Part shown: positions 16,884 through 24,277 of the stretch, piece by piece
Layout: each line of letters begins with the position of its first letter
Position numbering within the stretch: the first letter of the stretch is position 1
Assembly (NCBI GenBank): GCA_016235445.1
Contig: JACRLB010000004.1
Location: 1-64,000, forward strand
Length of the DNA: 64,000 nt
Source of the DNA: Chloroflexota bacterium
GTDB lineage: Bacteria > Chloroflexota > Anaerolineae > Anaerolineales > Villigracilaceae
Reading direction: 5' to 3'
The notes under the pieces: generated by a model
Database searches by the model: none
What the model was told of the DNA's origin: nothing
The model's input: the letters and a program-made list of their open reading frames with translations, nothing else
Position numbers and translations under genes: made by a program

Positions 16884-17456
16884 ATGCCTCGTGATTACCA
16901 AAGCCAATCCCCCACCGCATTTCAACGCAGACCGCACCTGACAAAAGATGATGCGTGGATACGCGCCTTCCTCAAGGTTGCACAGGTTGGGCATATCGCC
17001 ACATCGGCGGACGGACAGCCGTTTCTGAATCCAAGCACATTCTGGTACGATGAGGAACATCATCAGATTGTCTTTCATTCGAATGTTGCGGGGAGAGTCC
17101 GCTCGAATATCGAGACCAACCCAAAGGTCAGTATGGAGGCGAGTGAGTTGGGGAGATTACTGCCATCCAATGTGGCGCTGGAATTCTCGCTCCAGTTCCG
17201 CAGTGTGGTTGTCTTTGGGACGGCGCACATTGTCAGCGATGCCGAAGAAGCGAAAAGATTGTTGTATGGGCTGATCAGTAAATACTTCCCCGCGATGAAC
17301 GCAGGCAGGGAATACCGCGAGATCACAGACAAGGAATTGCGCGCCACATCCGTGTATGCGATTCAGATCGAAGAGTGGAGCGGGAAGGAAAACTGGGAAC
17401 AGCGCGCAGACCAAAGCGACGAATGGCCGCCGCTCGATGAAAAATGGTTCGAATGA
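16884..17456 (+). CDS. Pyridoxamine-phosphate-oxidase-fold FMN-binding protein
   Basis: 190 residues. The split-barrel fold is shown by VGHIATSADGQPFLNPSTFW, IVFHSNVAGRVRSNIETNPK and the later LEFSLQFRSVVVFGTAHIV strand block, ending WSGKENW, all typical of the NimA/Pyridox_ox_2 group of flavin reductase-like proteins. Such proteins bind FMN or a deazaflavin; the substrate cannot be told. Located just downstream of a membrane protein and upstream of redox lipoproteins. Confidence 0.8.
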   Translation: MPRDYQSQSPTAFQRRPHLTKDDAWIRAFLKVAQVGHIATSADGQPFLNPSTFWYDEEHHQIVFHSNVAGRVRSNIETNPKVSMEASELGRLLPSNVALEFSLQFRSVVVFGTAHIVSDAEEAKRLLYGLISKYFPAMNAGREYREITDKELRATSVYAIQIEEWSGKENWEQRADQSDEWPPLDEKWFE

Positions 17457-17488
17457 TTGTTGTCGTATAATTCGGGCGGATAAAGACA

Positions 17489-18007
17489 ATGCCTTGCAAT
17501 AAATATTTTCAAGCCGTGTTTCTGGTGGTTCTTTCAGCCTTGCTTGCGTCCGCCTGCTCTGCGAAGGAGGAGGCGTTGAAGCTCGCTGAGTTTACAAAAA
17601 ACAGCGTGACGGTTTCAATATATTTAAGCGCGCCAAAGGATGGGACGAGTTCTCTTGTTGCGGCTTTTGTGCCTTTGAACGGTTTGCATCTTTACAGCAA
17701 GGATATTCCACGCAACGGGGTGGATGGACTTGGCAGGCCGACTCTTCTTGAGCTGACACAGGATAGCCAGATAATGGCGGCGGGGGATTTGATGGAAAGT
17801 GTCCCTGCGCAATTCCCTGATTTTGAGCCGAGGGATTTACTGGTCTATCCCGCAGGGATGGTGACGCTCACCCTGCCAGTTACATTTCCAATTGGCAAAA
17901 GCTGGGTGGACGATGAAATCAGCGTCACGTATATGGCGTGCAATGACACGGGTTGCAGAGCGCCCGTGGTGGATCAAATTATTGCTGTGCATATTCCAAT
18001 TCAATAA
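17489..18007 (+). CDS. Lipoprotein with DsbD-alpha-like domain
   Basis: 172 residues. Lipoprotein signal with lipobox ASAC at residues ~20-23. The rest resembles the N-terminal, immunoglobulin-like domain of DsbD: a beta-rich body and the C-terminal CNDTGCRAPV, in which the two cysteines match the redox pair that receives electrons from the DsbD membrane core. No DsbD membrane core is adjacent. TATAAT at 17466-17471, 18 bases before the start, may be the -10. Followed by a thioredoxin-like lipoprotein, so both probably act on extracytoplasmic thiols. Confidence 0.75.
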   Translation: MPCNKYFQAVFLVVLSALLASACSAKEEALKLAEFTKNSVTVSIYLSAPKDGTSSLVAAFVPLNGLHLYSKDIPRNGVDGLGRPTLLELTQDSQIMAAGDLMESVPAQFPDFEPRDLLVYPAGMVTLTLPVTFPIGKSWVDDEISVTYMACNDTGCRAPVVDQIIAVHIPIQ

Positions 18008-18057
18008 CTGATGTTATGCGATGTTCCGTAGGGGCGAGTTACCAGAGAAGGATAAAA

Positions 18058-18612
18058 ATGAACAAAAAAATATTACTCGTTGCTGTGACTATTTTCATTC
18101 TCTCTTGCAGTACCCTGCTCCCACAAAAAGCCGAACCGACTACGGCCTTGCCCACTCCAACGGATGCTCCGCAGGCTGGCACATCCCCTGCTGGAAATGC
18201 AAATGACGAGTTGATTGGGTTTATGGAAGTTCGGTTGCATCCCCAGGATGGGAATCTCGAGGAGATGCTGGCTGTGGAAGCAGGCAAGGCCGTTGCCGCT
18301 GGACTGCTCCCTGTGGTTGAGTTCGATGCGGATTGGTGTCCGCCATGTCAGGCGATCAACGGGTATCTGGAAGCTAAAAATGATCTGATGATCAAAGCAT
18401 ACGACGGGACGTATATCATCAAGCTGGATGTGGATGAATGGGGATGGAACAATGGCAGGGTTGAGAGTTTCTCGTTCGAGGCGATACCAATCTACTTTAA
18501 GTTGGATGGGCAGGGAAAACAGACAGGCGCAGTCATTGACGGCGGGGCGTGGAACGAGGATATTCCAGTGAATATTGCCCCAGTGATGGATGCCTTCTTC
18601 CACGGTGGATAA
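18058..18612 (+). CDS. Thioredoxin-fold lipoprotein
   Basis: 184 residues from the ATG behind AGAAGGATAAAA; the longer upstream frame overlaps the previous gene without domain support. Lipobox ILSC near residue 16, a Thr/Pro-rich linker, then VVEFDADWCPPCQAINGYL with a WCPPC active site and, near the C-terminus, a cis-Pro region (FEAIPIYF). This is a membrane-anchored thiol-disulfide oxidoreductase facing outward. It sits 50 bases after the DsbD-alpha-like lipoprotein, its probable electron partner. Confidence 0.85.
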   Translation: MNKKILLVAVTIFILSCSTLLPQKAEPTTALPTPTDAPQAGTSPAGNANDELIGFMEVRLHPQDGNLEEMLAVEAGKAVAAGLLPVVEFDADWCPPCQAINGYLEAKNDLMIKAYDGTYIIKLDVDEWGWNNGRVESFSFEAIPIYFKLDGQGKQTGAVIDGGAWNEDIPVNIAPVMDAFFHGG

Positions 18613-18678
18613 AAGCGCGTTCTACTACGATATAATACAAAAGACGCCCATTATCGTTTGAGGACTCAGGTCCCATCC

Positions 18679-21600
18679 ATGTCATTATCCCTGATCGACA
18701 CACTAAAAAGCTATATTCCGGATATTCTTCAAAAAAGGATCGAAGCCGACCCAACTCCTCCAAACAAGCCGTTTGGGGAAAGTTATGCGGCGGCGGTCTT
18801 GTTTGTGGATATTTCAGGGTTCACCGCGTTGACGGAGCAATTTGCGGCAAAGGGGCCTTCCGGCGCGGAAGATATTTCGGCTGTGCTGAATGATTTTTAT
18901 GGGCGCTGGATCAATATCATTAAAAGTTATGGCGGGGATATTATCAAATTCGCAGGCGATGGCCTGCTGGTGGTCTGGCAATACAACAATCTGGAAAAGG
19001 CAACCCTGCTTGCGGCACAAACCGCCCTTGAGGCGCGCAAGAAATTGGAAAATTTCCACGCGGGCGAGCGCACCCTTTCCACTCGCATTGCGCTTGGAAC
19101 AGGTAGCATTGCGGTCACCAGCCTGGGCGGGGTCTTCAACCGCTGGGAAATGGTCATCACCGGCGATGCGCTGGAACAGATCGGCGCGGCGCAAAAAACG
19201 CTCAAGCCCGGGCAAATCATCCTCTCTGCGGAAGCGTGGGAAAACATAAAAGGATATGCGTTGGGCGCTCCAGCCGAAGGGGGGCGAATGCTGTTGAGCG
19301 GAATCAGTTCACAGGTCCCGAGAGAGGCGATGCGGCATTTCAACCTGCGAAATAACAGCATCCCTGCATTAAGGTCTTACATCCCCGGAGCGATTGCGAG
19401 GCGTATCGATGCCGGGCAATCTGACTGGCTTGCGGAACTTCGGCGCGTCACGAGTCTTTTTATCAACATCCCTGAAATGACCCGAGGGACAGAAACCGAT
19501 GTGGCGCAGAAATTGGCGCAGATTTTGCAGAGCGCGATCTATCGCTACGAAGGCAGTATGAACAAAATTGCGGTGGATGAAAAAGGCGTTTCTGTTCTGG
19601 CGGCATTTGGGCTTCCGCCGTTCTCGCATGAAGACGATCCCTTGCGCGGAATACTGGCGGCGCAGGATATTATTACCGCAGTCCGCGAGCTTGGCCTGGT
19701 TTGTTATGTGGGCGTTGCCACGGGGCGCATGTTCTGCGGCGTGATCGGGAATGAAAAGCGCAGGGAATACACCATCAACGGCGACGCAGTCAACCTTGCA
19801 TCGCGGTTGATGCAGGCCGTCTCGGCTGATATGAGCACGCCCACCGGGGAGCGTATTCAGATCATTTGCGATACAAGCACCTACGAAGGCGCAAAGAGCC
19901 GCGTAGACTTTATCACCCTCGAACCAATTAGCGTACGCGGCAAATCTCATGCGGTGCCTGTGTTCGTGCCGCAGGCGCGCCACGCCAAAGGCAAGGGACA
20001 AATTGCATTAACAGACATGATCGGGCGCGAGGATGAACGCTTTGCGCTGGCGGAAGCTTTGCGCGCCCTCATCACAAAAGAAAGCAGGGTGGTGATGATC
20101 GAAGGCGAAGCCGGGTTTGGAAAATCGCGGCTGGTGGAGGAGCTATACCGCCAGACGGATGCAATGAACGTGAAGGTTCTGCTGGGTCTGGGAGAGGCAA
20201 TCGAACAAAGCACCCCGTACCATGTGTGGAAGGATATTACACAGAAATTATTCAACCTCGATACCCAGGAAAGCACGGCAGAGCAAAGGCTTGCTTTCGA
20301 AACCGCGATCAACAAAGACGATGATCTCAGGGAACGCGCGCCATTATTGAGCGCGGTCATGCCTTTTGCGATCCCTGATAACGAAAACACAATCAACATC
20401 ACTGGCGACGCGCGCGCAAACGCAATGCACCAATTGATCATCGAACGGCTTACCCAAACTGCCAGCCAGACCCCCACCGCGCTGGTGATCGAAGATGTGC
20501 ATTGGCTGGATTCCGGTTCCTGGGCATTATTAACCCTCGTTGCACAGCGGGTCGCGCCGCTTTTGATCGTGATCACCGCGCGCCCCATGGGGCTGGTGGC
20601 GCCCATGGAATTCATGCAAATACGTCACATGGCCGCCACGCGCTATTTATTGCTTGCCCCGCTCGGCAACCTGGATATCGAAACCCTGCTATGCCAGCGC
20701 TTGAATGTGCAAAAATTACCGGACGAGCTGGTGGCCTTTATCCGAAACAAGGCCGAGGGGCATCCGTTTTACAGCGAAGAACTTGCCTATGCCTTGCGCG
20801 ATAATAGTTTCATCGAAATAAAAAACAACGAATGCCTCATCACCTCCAGCGCCGGGAATTTGGATGATCTCAACCTGCCCGGCTCACTGGAAGGGGTAAT
20901 CACAAGCCGCATCGACAAAATGCCGCCCGCGCATCAACTCACCCTGAAAGTTGCCTCCGTTATCGGACGGGCTTTCGCCCTGCGAGAGTTATCCGCCATC
21001 TACCCGATCAAGTCTGAACTGGCGGCGCTTCCGGAGTATTTAACTCATCTCGAAAAACAGGAATTAACCATCCTCGACACGCCCGATCCTGAATCATCCT
21101 ATTTATTCAAACATATCATTACACAGGAAGTAGCCTACAACCTGTTGCTCTTCTCGCAAAGACGCTCCCTGCACCGCGCCATCGCCGAATGGTACGAAGG
21201 CTCCTTCATGCAGGATATCATGATGTACTACCCCGTCCTTGCACATCACTGGAAGCAGGCCGATGTTCCGCATAAAGCGGTTGAATATCTTGAAAAATCG
21301 GGCGAGCTGGCCTTTCACAATGGAACCTATCGCGAAGCCATTCAATTCTTTTCCCAGGCATTGGAAAAGTCGAATGCCGCGAGCGAAGCAAATGTGCCGC
21401 CGTTGAAGCAAGCCTACTGGCTGAGGCGCATGGGCGAAGCGCAAATGGGGCTTGGCGATATGGACCCAGCGCGGGAAAATTTCCGCCGGGCGGTTTCACT
21501 CCTCAAGCGCCCAAGCCCGGTATCATCCGCCGGGATATTCACCGGCCTTGTCACTCAATGGTTCATCCAAAACCTGCACCGCCGTTTTCCGAATATATTT

Positions 21601-22782
21601 ATCGGGCGTTTGAAGGAAAAGGATAAAGAACTCCAGGAAGTGGCTCATATTTACACCCATCTGGGGCATGTCAACTACATTAAGCTGGAAAGCCTGCCGA
21701 TGCTCTATCACACGCTGGCGAGCTTAAACCTCTCCGAAGACGGCGGCAGTATGTCTCCCGCGCGGGTCTGGTCGCTTGGGTCAGCCAGCGCCATCCTTGG
21801 TTTTATCCCCAGCCACAAACTGGCAAAGCACTACGCAGACAAAGCCCTGCACGCCTCCTCACAAGTGGATAACCCGCGTTCCCAAATCTGGACGTACCTG
21901 GCAGTCGGCACCTACAAACTCGGCGTTGGCGAATGGGACGCATCTCGAACCGCCCTCCGAAAAGCAAAAGAGCTTGCCTTGCGCGCATCCGACAGCCACC
22001 TTGAAGGCAATATAGAAACTGTACTGGCAGGTTTGGAATACTACCGCGGCGGCGACTTTGGCGCATGTTTACTGCATTACAACAACCTGACCACGCAGGC
22101 AAATACATCTGGAAACCATTTGCATCTCACCTGGGCAACCTACGGAATTTCCTTCCTGCACATCCTTCGCGGAGAGTTCGAGCTGGCTATTCAAAACGCG
22201 AAAGCAGGCGAATCTCTCGACCCCACGCCCACCAACATTGCGCACCTGAACAGCATCCGCGCCATGGCAAACTGGCGATTGGGCAGGGAGGAAGACGCGG
22301 TTAAAAATATGGCAAACGCGCTTCCCATTTTAATGTCGCTTCCACCCCAGGTATATTCCCTGCTGATATCGTACAGGATTCTCTCGCAGATTACATTTGA
22401 AACCTGGGAGCAGGGAAAAACCTTCAACGTTCAAGGCTGGCGCACAATGGCAGAAATTCAAAAGACCATTGCCACGTTGCAAAAATTACTCAAAAAATTC
22501 AAGCCCGCCTTCCTGATGGGAGAGCCTGCCCTGCTCCATTATCAGGGACTGCAAAAATGGATGAAAGGCAGGCACGATGCGGCGTTCAAAGACTGGCAGG
22601 CAAGCGCCCAAGCCGCAAGACTGCTCTCCATGCCCTGGGACGAGGCCAATGCCCTGCGCGAGATTGGCAGGCGCTCCAAAGGCGAGGCGCGCAGGGGAAA
22701 TCTTGAAAGGTCGCTGGCGCAATTTACGGCCTGTCAGGCGCAATACGATAGGATGGATGTTGAAAAATTGCTGGAAAAATAA
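18679..22782 (+). CDS. Soluble-adenylyl-cyclase-like protein: two cyclase domains, ATPase, TPR
   Basis: 1367 residues. Class III cyclase domain 1 (~35-200) has FVDISGFTALTE (first metal Asp) and KFAGDGLLVVW (second). Domain 2 (~250-430) is partly degenerate: LFINIPEM replaces the first metal Asp, while TINGDAVNLASRL is kept. A STAND-type ATPase follows: GEAGFGKSRL (Walker A ~475) and LVIEDVHWLD (Walker B ~603). The C-terminal half is helical repeats of TPR type. This is the architecture of mammalian sAC. Cytoplasmic; product cAMP or cGMP unknown. TATAAT near 18631 may be its -10. Confidence 0.9.
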   Translation: MSLSLIDTLKSYIPDILQKRIEADPTPPNKPFGESYAAAVLFVDISGFTALTEQFAAKGPSGAEDISAVLNDFYGRWINIIKSYGGDIIKFAGDGLLVVWQYNNLEKATLLAAQTALEARKKLENFHAGERTLSTRIALGTGSIAVTSLGGVFNRWEMVITGDALEQIGAAQKTLKPGQIILSAEAWENIKGYALGAPAEGGRMLLSGISSQVPREAMRHFNLRNNSIPALRSYIPGAIARRIDAGQSDWLAELRRVTSLFINIPEMTRGTETDVAQKLAQILQSAIYRYEGSMNKIAVDEKGVSVLAAFGLPPFSHEDDPLRGILAAQDIITAVRELGLVCYVGVATGRMFCGVIGNEKRREYTINGDAVNLASRLMQAVSADMSTPTGERIQIICDTSTYEGAKSRVDFITLEPISVRGKSHAVPVFVPQARHAKGKGQIALTDMIGREDERFALAEALRALITKESRVVMIEGEAGFGKSRLVEELYRQTDAMNVKVLLGLGEAIEQSTPYHVWKDITQKLFNLDTQESTAEQRLAFETAINKDDDLRERAPLLSAVMPFAIPDNENTINITGDARANAMHQLIIERLTQTASQTPTALVIEDVHWLDSGSWALLTLVAQRVAPLLIVITARPMGLVAPMEFMQIRHMAATRYLLLAPLGNLDIETLLCQRLNVQKLPDELVAFIRNKAEGHPFYSEELAYALRDNSFIEIKNNECLITSSAGNLDDLNLPGSLEGVITSRIDKMPPAHQLTLKVASVIGRAFALRELSAIYPIKSELAALPEYLTHLEKQELTILDTPDPESSYLFKHIITQEVAYNLLLFSQRRSLHRAIAEWYEGSFMQDIMMYYPVLAHHWKQADVPHKAVEYLEKSGELAFHNGTYREAIQFFSQALEKSNAASEANVPPLKQAYWLRRMGEAQMGLGDMDPARENFRRAVSLLKRPSPVSSAGIFTGLVTQWFIQNLHRRFPNIFIGRLKEKDKELQEVAHIYTHLGHVNYIKLESLPMLYHTLASLNLSEDGGSMSPARVWSLGSASAILGFIPSHKLAKHYADKALHASSQVDNPRSQIWTYLAVGTYKLGVGEWDASRTALRKAKELALRASDSHLEGNIETVLAGLEYYRGGDFGACLLHYNNLTTQANTSGNHLHLTWATYGISFLHILRGEFELAIQNAKAGESLDPTPTNIAHLNSIRAMANWRLGREEDAVKNMANALPILMSLPPQVYSLLISYRILSQITFETWEQGKTFNVQGWRTMAEIQKTIATLQKLLKKFKPAFLMGEPALLHYQGLQKWMKGRHDAAFKDWQASAQAARLLSMPWDEANALREIGRRSKGEARRGNLERSLAQFTACQAQYDRMDVEKLLEK

Positions 22783-22783
22783 A

Positions 22784-22817
22784 AAGGCTTCCAAAGCATA
22801 ATTTGGAAGCCTTTTTT
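22784..22817. terminator. Bidirectional terminator between convergent genes
   Basis: AAGGCTTCCAAA and TTTGGAAGCCTT form a perfect 12-bp stem with T-runs on both strands, serving the cyclase gene and the minus-strand protease gene. Confidence 0.92.
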
Positions 22818-22819
22818 CA

Positions 22820-23833
22820 TCACGCAATGTGTAAAATGGATTTCTCAACCTTGCCGCCATTCTTCGCAACCCGCCGCCAACTGCTATTATCGTTGAGCGA
22901 GATCCAGCGGCGTTCTTCGGTGCGATAGAACCAGTCTTTGTCCTGGCGGTAATAAACGAGCACGCCCGTTGATTCCCAAATGTTCAGAATTTCATTGCCA
23001 TGCGCGTGCGTGTCGTCGAAGTCTGTCGTGGCGCGCTGGCCCATTTCGCTGTAGAGTTCGTTCAGTTCCAGCAAAAGCGTGTTGATCTCCGATGAAAGAT
23101 GATTCACCTTCAGCCCAATCCGTTTGGCTTCTTCGATCAAAATCGGGTAGCCGTGCGACGGGTATTTCGAGTTCAAGGTAGCGGCTATCTGCTCCGCCTC
23201 TTTTTCATCTTCGATGTGATAGGCCAGCAATTCCTTGCACAGCATTATGGACAGGGACTCGGCGCGGTCCACTGCGCCGATGACAAGCGGATGCACGTGC
23301 TGGAATAATTGCTGATATGGATTCTCGCTCTTATCCGACCCCTGGGCCTGCCACAGTTTCACCACGCGGTTTAACTCATCCAGGCTGACGCTCACGCGGT
23401 CATTGTCCCGGTCAATTGGCGAGAGCGCGTGCGTCAGGGATGTATCCACCGAGGTGAGATAGGCCATCGGCCCCATATGAATTTCATTTGCGCCAAGCGT
23501 AATCATGGTTGCCGCAGACGCGCATTCCAGAGGAATGACTGCAACCACTTCCCTGCAATACTGGCGCAGGAGATTCACGATCCGCAGGGAGGCTTGCCCG
23601 TTGCCGCCGCTGGATTTGATGAAGAGATATATTTTTTCCTGGTGGCCGATCTTTTCCAGTAATTCAAATAAAGCCAGCACATCGTCATGGCAGACACTGC
23701 CGCGCGGATTATTGAAATAGGTCACCAACGTGCCGCCAAGTAATTTGTTAACTTGTTTGATGATGTTCTGGGTTTTTCCAAAAAGGATGGGCGGTTGTTT
23801 TTCTTTGTGATTATTTTTGTTCTGGTTTGCCAT
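22820..23833 (-). CDS. SppA/ClpP-fold serine protease-like protein (SDH family)
   Basis: 337 residues. The crotonase/ClpP-like core is visible: IYLFIKSSGGNGQASLRIV (oxyanion Gly-Gly region) and ECASAATMITLGANEIHMGP, with the likely nucleophile Ser in CASAAT. This is the pattern of the serine dehydrogenase proteinase family, relatives of SppA. No signal peptide. The C-terminal ~60 residues add a small module (YRTEERRWISLNDNSSWRRV) I cannot place. AGGAGCG precedes the start. Its substrate is unknown. Confidence 0.8.
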   Translation of the reverse strand: MANQNKNNHKEKQPPILFGKTQNIIKQVNKLLGGTLVTYFNNPRGSVCHDDVLALFELLEKIGHQEKIYLFIKSSGGNGQASLRIVNLLRQYCREVVAVIPLECASAATMITLGANEIHMGPMAYLTSVDTSLTHALSPIDRDNDRVSVSLDELNRVVKLWQAQGSDKSENPYQQLFQHVHPLVIGAVDRAESLSIMLCKELLAYHIEDEKEAEQIAATLNSKYPSHGYPILIEEAKRIGLKVNHLSSEINTLLLELNELYSEMGQRATTDFDDTHAHGNEILNIWESTGVLVYYRQDKDWFYRTEERRWISLNDNSSWRRVAKNGGKVEKSILHIA

Positions 23834-24074
23834 GCGGCTACGCTCCTAACCTGAGGGTTGGAAAGATATTATCAGTTTTTCGTGAACAACATGCAGACAA
23901 ATGTACTATTTACCTACGGTTTTCTCAAAATCTGAAAATCTTTAACGCGAATGGCGCGAATGAAACGAATGGCGCGAATTTTTCTGTATTTTCGCGAAAT
24001 TCACTCAGTTTGCGTAATTCGCGTTAAGCCTTTGCCATAAACTTGTAAAATGGTCAAGCTACTTTGAGAAAGCC
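23834..24074. other. Intergenic spacer with an inverted repeat
   Basis: No gene supported. TTAACGCGAAT (23942-23952) and ATTCGCGTTAA (24017-24027) are exact inverted copies and bound an ~86-bp palindromic element. The longer gene-free stretch continues to 24273 with the element at 24075. Confidence 0.6.
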
Positions 24075-24277
24075 GTAACTATTTTGACAATGTCACATTA
24101 AGACTGAAACCAAAGTACAAAACCACAAAGGCACGACACTTGCGCCGCACTGCGTTTGTTGCAGTGCAGGTGAGTGTCACGAAGGAAACCTTCGTTTTTA
24201 GCCTTTTGCTCTCCTTTGTGCTCCTTTGTGGACTTTGTGGTAAAGGTTTTGAAATGTGACATTGTCAAACTATTTAC
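24075..24277. repeat. ~203-bp MITE-like element, GTAAC-end family, copy 1
   Basis: The ends GTAACTATTTTGACAATGTC and GACATTGTCAAACTATTTAC are near-perfect inverted repeats. The same element lies inverted at 36082-36285. An independent hairpin (24135-24178, GCACTGC-GTTTGTT-GCAGTGC core) is nested in its left half. The right end overlaps the GH3 gene, whose TAA stop (24274-24276 on the minus strand) lies within it. Confidence 0.85.
24135..24178. repeat. Nested hairpin element in MITE copy 1
   Basis: About 44 bp: CACTTGCGCC-GCACTGC, loop GTTTGTT, then GCAGTGC-AGGTGAGTG. The same unit occurs at 36142-36182 but at a different point of the host element and in the opposite relative orientation. Confidence 0.8.
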
